Assembly: GCF_047675955.1 (NCBI RefSeq)
Contig: NC_132917.1
Location: 10,944,501-11,008,500, forward strand
Direction: 5' to 3'
Length of the DNA: 64,000 nt
Origin: Chlorocebus sabaeus
Lineage: Eukaryota > Chordata > Mammalia > Primates > Cercopithecidae
Numbering within the stretch: position 1 is the stretch's first letter; every line of letters starts with the position of its first letter. Positions 53,351-63,425 of the stretch are shown here, piece after piece. The position numbers and the translations under genes are program-made. The notes below the pieces were generated by a model. It saw only the letters and a list, made by a program, of their open reading frames with translations, made no database searches and was not told the DNA's origin.

Positions 53351-53643
53351 TCTTTATTTTTTTGAGAGGGAATCTCGCTCTGTCGCCCAGGCTGGAGCGC
53401 AGTGGCGTGATCTCGGCTCACTGCAACCTCCGCCTTCCGGGCTCAAGCGATTCTTATGCCTCGGCCTTCCAAGTAGCTGGGATTACAGGCACCCACCACC
53501 ACACCTGGCTAATTTTTGCATTTTTAGTGAGATGGAGTTTCACCATGTTGACCAGACTAGTCTCGAGCTCCTGACCTCAGGTGATCCACCCAACTTGGCC
53601 TCCCAAAGTGCTGGGATTACAGGCGTGAGCCACCATGTCCGGC
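53351..53643 (-). mobile_element. AluS-type SINE, antisense
   Basis: 'tttttgagagggaatctcgctc' to 'gtgagccaccatgtccggc'. Possible target duplication tgtcgtgg (53331) and tgtcatgg (53644). Confidence 0.93.
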
Positions 53644-53683
53644 TGTCATGGTTTTTATCTCTGAAAAAGCCATGTAAATATCT

Positions 53684-53765
53684 TTACCCTTGGAGAGGTT
53701 ACACCATCTGCCCAAGTTACTCAGCCAGTAAGTGACACAGTGAACCCAGATTTGTACTTTTTTCT
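53684..53765 (-). mobile_element. MIR SINE fragment, antisense
   Basis: 'cttggagaggttacacc', 'tgcccaagttactcagccagtaagtg', then 'gaacccagatttgtac' follow the reversed MIR core. Confidence 0.65.
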
Positions 53766-54067
53766 TACACTACAGCTGCCTCTTTCAGAACCAAGTAAGC
53801 CAACAGAGCTTCTCCAAAACTTCCCCTCTAGGCCCCTTAACTCACTGCGTGACATACTCTATTCTATGCCCTTCAGACTCAGTGCTCCTTCCACTCTTCC
53901 ACCCAAAGTCAGTGCACGGTTCTGGTAGTAGTCATTTACACTTTAGTATGAATTTAAGTCCCTGTGCTACTTGTCCAATGTGTCATTTGCATGCTATGTA
54001 ATGAGTAGGAAACCTGTTAAAGAAATCTCAGACATAAGTGAGCAGATACAGGAAGACTAACATAGAA
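53766..54067. other. No gene seen
   Basis: Unique sequence between MIR and Alu. Confidence 0.4.
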
Positions 54068-54365
54068 TTTTTTTTTAATTTTTGAGACAGAGTCTCACTC
54101 TTTAGCCCAAGCTGGAGTGCAGTGTCACAATCTTGGCTCACTGCAACCTCTGCCTTCCAGGCTCAAGCAATTCTCATGCCTCAGCCTCCCGAGTAGCTGG
54201 GTCTACAGGCACATGCCACCACGCCCGGTTAATTTTTTGTATTTTAGTAGACACAGAGTTTCACCATGTTGCCCAGAGTGATCTCAAACTGCTGAGCTCT
54301 GGCAATCCGCCTGCCTTGGCCTCCCAAAATGCTGGGATTACGGGCATGAGCCACCACACCCTGCC
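54068..54365 (-). mobile_element. AluS-type SINE, antisense
   Basis: 'ttttgagacagagtctcactc' to 'catgagccaccacaccctgcc'. Forms an inverted pair with the sense Alu at 54535, 170 bp downstream. Confidence 0.93.
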
Positions 54366-54534
54366 TAATAAAGAACTTTTGAATCCCTACCAGTGGAGAA
54401 TAAAATACTTGTCCGAGACATTCAGTTAGCCATTTGTCTAAGCAATGACATAAACTAATCACAAGATGAGATGAGTGATCCAAATGACTTTTGAAACCCA
54501 CTTTTTGTGTTTTTCTTTTTTTAACTTTCTTTTT

Positions 54535-54820
54535 GGTGGGGCATGGTGGGTCATGCCTATAATCCCAGCACTTTAGGAGGCCGAGGCAGGCAGATCACTT
54601 GAGGTCAGGAGTTCAAGGCCAGCCTGGCCAACATGGTGAAACCCCGTGTCTACTAAAAGTACAAAAATAAGCTGGGCATGGTGGCACGAACCTGTAGTTC
54701 CAGCTACTTGGGAGACTGAGGCCCAAGAATCGCTTGAACCTGGGAAGTGGAGGTTGCTGTGAGCTGAGATCGTGCCACTGCACTCCAGCCTGGGTGACAG
54801 AACAAGACTGTCTCCAAAAA
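54535..54820 (+). mobile_element. Alu SINE, sense
   Basis: 'tggggcatggtgggtcatgcc' to 'aagactgtctccaaaaaaag', with an A/T-rich tail to about 54858. It opposes the Alu at 54068-54365. Confidence 0.92.
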
Positions 54821-55015
54821 AAGAAAATTTAAAAAAAAAATTAAAATAAAAAAAACATACACCCAAAAAAAGCTTTCTTTTTTACATATGCCCACATGCT
54901 TAAGTGGAAACATATCATACTGTCGTTTTATTGGCTTGGGGTTTGGGGGTGTTTCATGTTGTTTTGCCTGTCTTGGCTCTCCCTTCATACCCACTGTGAA
55001 GTTTATGTTATGTTC

Positions 55016-55332
55016 CACTGGACTGGGCCATGGAGAGCTCAGATGTGTAGTTGAACATTGCTCTGGCTGTATCTGCGATGTTTAGCATTTGAATCGGTAG
55101 ATGTAGGAAAGCAGATTTCCCTCCCCGGTGTGTGCAGGCCTCATCCAATCCACCGAAGGCCTGACATGTGCTCTCACTGTCTGAGCTGAAACTTGAATCT
55201 TCTCTGCCTTCAGACTCTGACTCGGACTGGAACTTATACATCAGCTCTCCCAGGTCCCCAGCCGGCTGACTGCAGATCTGGGGACCTCTTAGCCTCCATA
55301 ACCACATGAGTCAGTTCCTTATGATAAATCTC

Positions 55333-55364
<32 letters not shown>

Positions 55365-55430
55365 TGTGTGTGTGTGTGAGTGTAGGTTCTTTAGAACCAG
55401 TTCCCTGGAGAACCCAGACTAAAACACCAA
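55016..55430 (+). mobile_element. Medium-reiterated LTR-like repeat with embedded TG tract
   Basis: 'gaacattgctctggctgtatctgcgatg', 'catttgaatcggtagatg', 'cctcatccaatccaccgaaggcctg', 'gactgcagatctggggacctc', 'cataaccacatgagtcag' and 'ctggagaacccagactaaaac' match an abundant mammalian repeat I know by sequence but cannot name with certainty. Confidence 0.6.
55332..55378. repeat. (TG)n with a GCGCGCG core
   Basis: TG repeats flank a central GCGCGCG. Both are strong Z-DNA formers by sequence rule. Confidence 0.95.
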
Positions 55431-56129
55431 CAAAACCTAAGTCATTAACAATTAAGTCATATATTTCCATATGTTCCTCCATGCCTATGTAATCCTTTAC
55501 AGACCAAAAAATGTATGATGGCACCTTTACTAAAGGTAAGTTATGAAAGTTTTTTTAGAAAAAGGCTATAAAAAGCCCTACCAATTCTAAGTCTTAAATG
55601 TCTGGTCTTTATTCACATGCATCTCCTCCAGGCAGGGCCCACCCTCAGCTCCTCCCCGCGATGCTGTATCAGCTTCCTAACTTGCCCCCTTCCCTAAGAT
55701 CTGGCCTGGCCTCTTCTCCACCCCACAAATCTCCTACCAACCCCCGCAACACACCTTCTCTGTGCTCCAAAGAACTCTGTCTGTTTTTCAAACACTGAAT
55801 CATACTTAGCTGTAACTGCTTGTTTCATGTTTTTTATAATAAAACATAAATGTCACTAGGGCAGGAATGATACTTCTCTCAGTCACCATGGTGAATAAAC
55901 ACCTAGGACTTAAACTGACAGATAGGAGGCACTCTCAGAATCTTTGTTGCGTTGAAAAGCCAGCCAGTTGAAATGGTCATACAGCTGCTCAGTAGTAGTG
56001 TCTAAACACAGGTGTGTGGAACTGGGAAGCCAGGGTCCTTAGACAGCCCCACACACTGCCATCACTTCAGTATTTCCCATGGTCCTCCCTGACTTTCTCC
56101 GACCCTGTCCGTCTTCTAAAAGATAGATC
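55431..56129. other. No gene seen; unique sequence
   Basis: No recognised repeat in about 700 bp. Only short frames. Confidence 0.4.
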
Positions 56130-56410
56130 GGCCAGGTGCGGTGTGCCTCACACCTGTAATCCCAGCACTTTGGGAGCCCAAGGCAGGTGGATTGCATGAG
56201 CTCAGGAGTTCCAGAGCAGCCTGCGCAACACAGTGAAACCCCATCTCTAGTAAAATACAAAACATGAGCCAGGCATGGCAGCGTGCACCTGTAATCCCAG
56301 CTACTCAGGAGGCTGAGGCAGGGAATTGCTAGAACCCAGGAGGCAGAAGTTGCAGTGAGCCCAGATTGTGCCACTGCACTCCAGCCTGGGCGACAGAGCG
56401 AGACTCCATC

Positions 56411-56446
<36 letters not shown>
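56130..56446 (+). mobile_element. Alu SINE with 32-A tail
   Basis: 'ggccaggtgcggtgtgcctcac' to 'actccatctct' plus 32 uninterrupted A's. Numerous substitutions yet a long pure tail. Confidence 0.93.
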
Positions 56447-56448
<2 letters not shown>

Positions 56449-56476
56449 AAGTTTTACAGAAATATACATTAGCACC

Positions 56477-56828
56477 TGTATTAGTCCATTCTCACACTGC
56501 TATGAAGATACTCCCTGAGACTGGGTAATTTATAAAGAAAGGAGGTTCAATCGACTCACAGTTCTACATGGCTGGGCAGAACTCAGGAAACTTACAATCA
56601 TAATGGAAGGTGAAGGGGAAGAAAGGCACGTCTTACATGGCATTAGGAAAGTGAGAGAAAAAGAGGAGATGCCACACTGAAAACCATCAACACTCTTGAG
56701 AACTCCCTCACTCTCACAAGAACAGCCTGGGGAAAACCGCCCCCATGATCCAATCACCTCCCACCAAGCCCCTTCCTCGACATGTGGGGATTACAGTTCG
56801 AGATGAGAGTTGGAGCCAAACCCTATCA
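56477..56828 (-). mobile_element. Solitary THE1/MST (MaLR) LTR, complete, antisense
   Basis: 352 bp from 'tgtattagtccattctcacac' to 'gagccaaaccctatca', with TG...CA ends and a perfect 5-bp target duplication, gcacc (56472-56476, 56829-56833). Inner landmarks: 'ctgggtaatttataaagaaag', 'caatcacctcccaccaagc'. No internal viral sequence. Confidence 0.93.
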
Positions 56829-56833
56829 GCACC

Positions 56834-57138
56834 CAAAATAAAACGACAGCATTACGTTACCTACTTACAATTCACTGGTAGTTCCCAGGCATCTTGAGAC
56901 ATTCTGTTTTGCAAATGGAAAAAGGACAAGTGATTTGGGGCTAATTACCCTTCCACCTGACTCAAAATTTATTTAATTGGGAGTAGCTGTGACAAGTGGC
57001 AATTTTCTGTACTTGCACATTGCATTACAAGGCAGCCTTACCTCTGATTTACTGTCTGTGTTAGCCTCAAGTTCCTTTCTGCCCTATATGGACTCTTTTG
57101 AACTAATGCCAATTGAACTTTCAAATCTTTTTCCTTTT
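56834..57138. other. No gene seen
   Basis: AT-rich unique sequence. Confidence 0.4.
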
Positions 57139-57308
57139 TTTTCTTTCTTTTTTTAGAGATAGGGTCTTGCTCTGTCATCCAGGCTGGAGTGCAGTGGCAT
57201 GATCATAGCTCACTGCAGTCTTAAACTCCTGGGCTAAAGCTATCCTCCTACCTCAGCCTCCTGGGTGCTGAGATTACAGGCACACGCCACTACACTTGAC
57301 TAACTGAA
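57139..57308 (-). mobile_element. Single-monomer Alu, antisense
   Basis: A T-rich start, then one Alu arm ending at 'cacgccactacacttgacta'. The second arm is absent. Either a 5'-truncated AluJ or a free right monomer (FRAM-like). Confidence 0.82.
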
Positions 57309-57913
57309 TCACTTTTGCCAAATACTTACTCTCAGATCTAAGTTGCATCTTCTTTTAATCCCTAAAAAGTCCCCCCAAGGCAGCACCATAATAAATTCAA
57401 CATTCCCAGGGCATTGCTTCAACAATTACCAGAAAAAGAATTCAATTTACCATCACATTCTTTGGAGCTATATGTATAAGAAAGAGACAGCTTCTCTGCT
57501 TCAAATGACGTAGTATCTCTTATACAAAAGCACTGGGCATGTTAGTGAATAAAATGTTGACTTTGGGGGAAGCAAGATAGAATTCAAAGGCTTAGTAATA
57601 ATGAGTTTGAAAGCACATTTTCCCCATATAACTACAGTGCAAACCTCTCACTTAGAAAAAGATTGCAAAATTGTACCTGTAGAGAATAAGCCCTGCAGAC
57701 ACATTTTATTTTCAGAACAGAAATTACCCAGAAAACAAGATTTCACCATGCCACCTCCCCTAAAACATTCATTGTCTATACCTGGGCCAAAATAAAACCA
57801 AATAAGTAATACAGCAAATTCCAACAAGTTCTATCTTACTGTGTCTTTTCTTTGTTTGACTGGTGTAAACTCTGCCAACTTCTTAATTTTTGTAAGATAT
57901 GCTTTGACAGTCT
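57309..57913. other. No gene seen; AT-rich
   Basis: No recognised repeat. The last part may belong to the antisense L1 that follows. Confidence 0.35.
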
Positions 57914-57928
57914 TTGTATTTTATTTCT

Positions 57929-57930
57929 TA

Positions 57931-57961
<31 letters not shown>

Positions 57962-58243
57962 GAGACAAGAGTCTCACTCTGTTGCCCATGCTGGAGTGCA
58001 GTGGCACGATCTCGGCTCAATGCAACCTCCACCTCCTGGGTTCAAGTGATTATCCTGCCTCAGACTCCTGAGTAGCTGGGACTACAGGTGCCCACCACCA
58101 CACCTGGCTAATTTTGTCTTTTTAGTAGAGGCAGGGTTTCACCATGTTGGCCAGGCTGGTCTTGAACATTTGGTCTCAAATGATCCACCCACCTTGGCCT
58201 CCCAAAATGCTGGGATTACATGCGTAAGCCATCGCTTCAGGCC
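57929..58243 (-). mobile_element. AluS-type SINE, antisense
   Basis: A 29-T tract, then a complete antisense Alu to 'gtaagccatcgcttcaggcc'. A 15-bp target duplication, ttgtattttatttct, lies at 57914-57928 and 58244-58258. Confidence 0.95.
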
Positions 58244-58259
58244 TTGTATTTTATTTCTA

Positions 58260-58815
58260 TGACCACAGAAAGGTCAACATCATACCATTTCATTCTATGT
58301 TTATTCGTATTTGCTTTGTGTCCTAGTACGTAGCCAATTTTTGTAAATGTTTTGTACATGTTTGGAAGTTAAAATGTGAATTTCCTAACTGTTGGGCATA
58401 GGTTCTATGCAGCTCGTTAGATCAAGCCTATTAGTGTATTGATCAACTCTTCTACTATTGTTTTTCTGCTTGAATAATCAATTCTGGAAGCTGGTACTAA
58501 GATCTCTCACTATGATTAGCGATTTGTCAACTTCTCTGGAAAAGTATGCCAAATTTTCCTTTACCTATTTTGATGATATGTTTTAGGAACATACAAGTTC
58601 AGGATTTTTACCTCTTTCTTGTGAAACTTTTCTCTTACCATATTTAATAACTCTATTAATCCTTAATGATATAACTCAAATCTCTTGTGTCTAATATTAA
58701 TATAACTAGTAGCTTCCTTTAGTTATTCTTTTATCTTTTTAATCTTTCCCTGTTTTTAATTTTAATGTTTTTGCCTCATTATTTTCTGGGTATCATAGCA
58801 CATAGCTGAATTTGG
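58260..58815 (-). mobile_element. Old L1 (L1M class), antisense
   Basis: T-rich reversed L1 text: 'cttctactattgtttttctgc', 'gcttcctttagttattcttttatc'. Degraded. Split by the Alu at 58817 and seems to continue to about 59340. Confidence 0.55.
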
Positions 58816-58816
58816 A

Positions 58817-59125
58817 CTTTTTTTGTTGTTGTTTTGTTTTGTTTGAGACACAGTCTTGCTCTGTTACCCAGGATGGAGTGCAGTGGCACCATCTCGGCTC
58901 ACTGCAACCTCTGCCTCCTGTGTTCAAGCAAGTCTCGTGCCTCAGCCTCCTGAGTAGCTGGGATTACAGGTACATGCCACCATGCCCTGTTAATTTTTGT
59001 ATTTTTAGTGGATATAGGGTTTCACCATGTTGGCCAAGCTGGTCTTGAACTCCTGAGCTCAAATGACTCACCTGCCTCAGCCTCCCAAAGTGCTGGGATT
59101 ACAGATGAGCCGCTGCATCTGGCCT
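58817..59125 (-). mobile_element. AluS-type SINE, antisense
   Basis: GTT-rich tail (ttttttgttgttgttttg), then antisense Alu to 'gagccgctgcatctggcc'. Confidence 0.93.
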
Positions 59126-59345
59126 GATTTTTGTCCAAGAGTTTCTAAATGAACTAGAAAATGGAATCTGTTTACTTTTATTATAATTACTGAACTAATT
59201 AGAGTTAGGTTTACTATCTTATTTTGTACTTCCTACTTACTGTTATTTTTCTTTTTCTTTACTTCTTTTTTCTCTCTTCCTACTTCCTAGCATTTTGAAG
59301 AAATTCTATTCTCATTTTCCCCCACGTGAAATTTATAAAATGCAC
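59126..59345 (-). mobile_element. Old L1 (L1M class), antisense, continued
   Basis: T-rich, 'gaactagaaaatggaatctg' and 'attctattctcattttcccc'. Weak match and unclear edge. Confidence 0.4.
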
Positions 59346-59374
59346 TAAGATGAAAGTTTTAAGAGCTCTCTTTT

Positions 59375-60022
59375 GAAAGGTGGCACTTCTGTTCAACATT
59401 ACACTAGAAGTGTTAACTATGCCAGTTAGGCAAGAAAAAGAAATAAAAGACATTCAGATTGGAAAGGAAAAAGTAAAACTATCTCCATTTGTAGATGGCA
59501 TGATCTTGTACACAGAAAATCCAAATGAATCCATGAAAGAAACTATTTAGAGCTAATAACAAGTTCTTCAAGGTTGCAGGATACAAGATCAATATACAAA
59601 AGCAATCGTACTCCTATACATTAGCAATGAGCAAACCAAAACTGAAACTAAGAAAATAATTGCATTTACAATAGCATCAAAAAATAAAATACTTAAGAAT
59701 AAATTTAATGAAAAAAGTGCAAGGCTTGTACACTGAAAACTACAAAACATTGAAAGGAATTAAAGAAAATCTAAATAAATGGAAAGCCATTCTATATTCA
59801 TGAATTATAAAACTTCATATTGTTAAGATGGCAATACCCTCCAAATTGACCTACATATTCAATGCAATCTCTATTAAAATCCTAGCTGCTTTCTTCCTGA
59901 GATTGACAAGATAACCTAAAATTCATATAAAAATGCAAGGGCCCCAGAATACCCAAAACTATCTTGAAAAAGTATGTCAACCTAAAAAAACGACATCAGA
60001 GAAAAATGTCTCCAAATATGTT
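59375..60022 (+). mobile_element. Old L1 (L1MA/B class), sense, reverse-transcriptase region
   Basis: 'gcaagaaaaagaaataaaagacattcagattgg', 'gatggcatgatcttgtacac', 'tacattagcaatgagcaaacc', 'gccattctatattcatgaatt', 'attcaatgcaatctctattaaaatcc'. Interrupted at about 60023 and resumes at 60848. Confidence 0.82.
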
Positions 60023-60847
60023 AAAGTTGGAGGGGAATAGAAAAGAGGATTATAATCTGTAATGCGCTGTGACAAGTCACAGGTGCACACAGTGAGGGAA
60101 AAGGAGTAAGGGAAAGTTTTTATTAGAAAAAAGGGAGACATTCACATAAACTTCTTGGGCACAGAGTTCATTGGTTCTGGTAGCTCAAAGCCAGAGTTGG
60201 CATCAGTTCATTGGTGGAGGGCTTACTGAGCAAGTGTTCTTTCAAAAGCATCTTATCAGAATTGTTACAGTTCTAAAGAATGTCTAATGATAAACCACAT
60301 GTCATAGAAATATGTGCACACAGCCGGGCACAGTGGCTCACGCCTGTAATCCCAGAACTTTGGGGGGCCAAGATGGGTGGATCACAAGGTCCGGAGATCG
60401 AGACTATCCTGGCTAACACAGTGAAACCCTGTCTCTACTAAAAATACAAAAAATTAGCCAGGCGTGGTGGCAGGCGCATGTAGTTCCAGCTACTCAGGAG
60501 GCTGAGGCAGCAGAATCGCTTGAACCCGGGAGGCGGAAGTTGCAGTGAGCCGAGATGGTGCCACCACATTCCAGCCTGGGCGACAGAGCGAGGCTCCGTC
60601 TCAAAAAAAAAAAAGAAAAAGAAAAAAAAGAAATATGTGCACACATGCAAAACATACAAGCTGCACAAAGCAGATGTGTGAAGGACATGAAGAGATTTCT
60701 TCCAGGGTTTCTAGAAAGTCCTTGGAATAGTTCTTATTTCAGATATGTAAACATGAGCCCCTCTCCTTCATGCCTTCCTGGCACTGTATTGTCTGGATCT
60801 GACTAAAGTGATTTCATCCTCGTATCTGCAACTTTCACAAGTAGAAC
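60023..60847. mobile_element. LTR-like insertion in L1, itself carrying an Alu
   Basis: The L1 text stops and restarts with a repeated aaagttggag at 60023-60032 and 60848-60857, so about 0.8 kb was inserted. Non-Alu parts (60034-60305, 60646-60840) are not L1. They look LTR-like but are unassigned. It also contains the Alu at 60323-60628. Confidence 0.45.
60323..60628 (+). mobile_element. AluY/S-type SINE
   Basis: 'gccgggcacagtggctcacgc' to an A-rich tail with G interruptions. A 17-bp target duplication, agaaatatgtgcacaca, lies at 60306-60322 and 60629-60645. Confidence 0.95.
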
Positions 60848-62065
60848 AAAGTTGGAGAATTACACTTCCTGATTTCAAAATTTACTACCAAGCTAGAGTA
60901 ATTAAGACAATGTGGCACCCATGTATGGATAAATACGTAGATCAATGGAATTGGATTGACGGTCCAGAAATAAACCCATACATCTATGGTCAATAGGTTT
61001 CGGACACAACAATTCAAAGGATAAAGAAGAGTCTTTTCAGCAGATATGCTGGAACCATCAGATAGTCCCATGCAAAAGAATGAGCTTGAACCCTTACCTC
61101 ACACCATAAACAAAAATTACCTTAAAATGGATGAAAGGCCTAAATGTAAGAGCTAAAACTATAAAACTGTTACTCCCCCAACACACACAAAAAAGCATAA
61201 ATCTTTATAGCCTTGGATTAGGGAGTGGTTTCTTAAATATGACACCTAATACACAAGCAGCTGGAGAAAAGATTTGGTAAATTGGACTTTGAAATTAAAA
61301 ACGTTTGTGCTTCAAAGGACACTATCCAGAAAGCGAAAAGATGACCCACGGAATGGGAAAAAATATTTGCAATCCATATATCTGAAGATACTTAGAATAT
61401 GTAAAGAACTCTCTCAGCTTAATAAAAAGACAAATACCCCCACTAGAGAATCAGCAAAGATTTAAATAGACATTTCTCCAAATATTATATAATAATGACC
61501 AACCAGATATGAAAAGATGCTTGACCTCAGTAATCATTAGAGAAATGCAAATGAAAACCATAAAAAGAGACCACCTGACACCCACTAGGATGGCTAAAAT
61601 TAAAAAGTTATTCACTGCTGTCGGTGAGGATGTGGAGAACCTGGAACCCTCACTCATTGCTAATGGGAGTGTGAAATGGCACAGTCACTGTGGAAAGCAG
61701 TTTGGCAGTTTCTTGAAATGTGGAACATGAAGTTACTGCATAGCCCAGCAGCACTTCCACTCCCGGGTATCCACCCAAGGGAACTGAAAACATGGCCACA
61801 CAAAAACTTCCACATGAATGTTTCTATCAGCACTATTCTTAATAGCCAAAAAGTGGAATCAAACCAAATTTCCATTAACTGATGAATAGATTTTTAAAAT
61901 GTGGTATAGTCATACAGTGGAAAATTGCCATCCATATAAAGGAATGAAGTCCTGAAACATGCTACAACATGGAGAAACCTTAAATATATATAATTATATA
62001 CATATCAATATAAATAAACTATATATATTACATTACATATAATTATATATACATTAATATAAATT
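60848..62065 (+). mobile_element. Old L1 (L1MA/B class), sense, ORF2 C-terminal part
   Basis: 'cttcctgatttcaaaatttactacc', 'aagaatgagcttgaacccttacctc', 'acccactaggatggctaaaatt', 'ctgtggaaagcagtttggcag', 'ttcccatccatataaagg'-like text. Broken frames only (for example 61676-61882). It ends in an AT-rich tract at 61983-62065 and continues after the Alu. Confidence 0.85.
61983..62065. repeat. AT-rich tract (TATA/TTATA words)
   Basis: Nearly only A and T with short TATATA runs. It lies at the insertion point of the next Alu, within L1. Confidence 0.85.
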
Positions 62066-62210
62066 TTTTTGAGACAGAGTCTCGCTCCATCACTCAGGCT
62101 GGACTGCAGTGGTCTTGGCTCACTGCAACCTCTGCTTCCCAGGTTCAAGCCATTCTCATGCCTCAGCCTCCTGAGTAACTGGGATTACAGGTGTGTGCCA
62201 CCACAGCTGG

Positions 62211-62245
<35 letters not shown>

Positions 62246-62368
62246 ATTTTTAGTAGAGACGGGGTTTCACCATGTTGAGGCTGGTCTCAAACTCCTGGCC
62301 TCAAGTGATCTGCCTGCCTCAGCCTCCCAAAGTTCTGGGATTACAAGTGTGAGCTACGGCACACAGCC
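62066..62368 (-). mobile_element. AluS-type SINE, antisense, with internal 32-T tract
   Basis: 'tttttttgagacagagtctcgc' to 'gtgagctacggcacacagcc'. The middle A-rich linker, normally a few T's here, is 32 T's (62212-62243). A 9-bp gap follows in 'catgttgaggctgg'. Confidence 0.92.
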
Positions 62369-62369
62369 T

Positions 62370-62692
62370 AGGAACACTGAAAATATTATGCTAAGAGAAA
62401 GAAGCCAGATACAAAAAGTACACAGTGTATGATTCCATTTATACGAAGCATTCAAACTAGGCAATCCAAAAAGACAGAAAGTAGATTAATGGTTGCCAGA
62501 GGCTGCAGGGAGGTAAGAAGGGGAAATGGGAGGGAAGAATGGGAAAATAGGAAAAAGGCTTTCTTGGGGGTGATGGGAATGTGAAATTATGCAGTGGTGA
62601 TGGCTGCCCAGCTTTGTGACTATACTAAAGCCACTGAATCGTGCACTGAAGTGGGTGAATCTCAAGGCATATATATTACAGCTCTCCCTGTT
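62370..62692 (+). mobile_element. Old L1 3' UTR, sense, continued
   Basis: 'atattatgctaagagaaagaagcc', 'gtatgattccatttatacgaag', 'agtagattaatggttgccagaggc', 'ggtgatgggaatgtgaaattatg', 'ccactgaatcgtgcac'. End of the L1 begun at 59375. Confidence 0.85.
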
Positions 62693-63068
62693 TAAGCAGC
62701 TCTTGCTGCCTCCCTCAGCTCCATGCCCATTTGCACAGGCTGCAAAGAGCACTCCTCGTGCTGTGGAGCCCAGGGAGAAAAGAATGAGGGATGTGACGTG
62801 CTGCAAACTGCAGGCAAACAAGGACGTATTCTCTCAACTCTGTGTCTCTGGGAAAGAAGATTAAAGCAAGGAAGGCAACGCAAGCAGACAACAGGCACCA
62901 GAGGCAAACTCAGCAGGTGACATATAAAGAGCCTCTGGAGTCTGGGGGTATGGGGCGAAGGAGCGAGGTAGCCAGCACCCACGCCGGCAACGCCTGGGAG
63001 AAATTCCAGCAGGCCTGAGCCCCTGCAGATGCATCTCACCGTGTGCAATAAGTGGATTCCTAAAATGT
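62693..63068. other. Unique GC-balanced segment ending in a poly-A tract
   Basis: Not recognised. It is followed by 21 A's (63070-63090), so it could be a retrocopy of an unknown RNA, but I find no matching target duplication. A TATAAA at about 62925 has no other promoter context. Confidence 0.35.
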
Positions 63069-63069
63069 A

Positions 63070-63090
63070 AAAAAAAAAAAAAAAAAAAAA
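63070..63090. repeat. Poly-A tract
   Basis: 21 uninterrupted A's with no Alu or L1 end directly upstream. Confidence 0.95.
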
Positions 63091-63284
63091 TTCAATGCAT
63101 TGATCAAATCCTGCTTACAATGTGTTTAGAAGAGCCAACAACTGAAAAAGAATCCCACAGTGAAACAGGTTGTATTATAAATCAGCATTGCCCTGTGGTT
63201 TTTCTATTGGATGAAGCCAAATTTTTATTGTAGGATTTATGGTATACCCGGAACCCCCTGGCTTAGCCATTTGAGTTGATTAGG

Positions 63285-63425
63285 AATTGTTCATTGCACA
63301 CTGTGTACCAGGCACTGTTTGTTCTTCACCCACTCAATATTCCTCACCCTTGGGGCATGCAAGGAGCTTTTGGACAGGCCCTGGCCTCCAGGAGCTCACT
63401 CCTGTACCTAAACTGCCACCAGGCC
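63285..63425 (+). mobile_element. L2 LINE fragment
   Basis: 'gttcattgcacactgtgtaccaggcactg' and 'ctggcctccaggagctcac' resemble L2 landmarks. Confidence 0.5.

Noticed and set aside
62922..62932. TATAAA as a possible promoter
   Set aside because: A lone 6-mer without initiator, CpG context or downstream exon.
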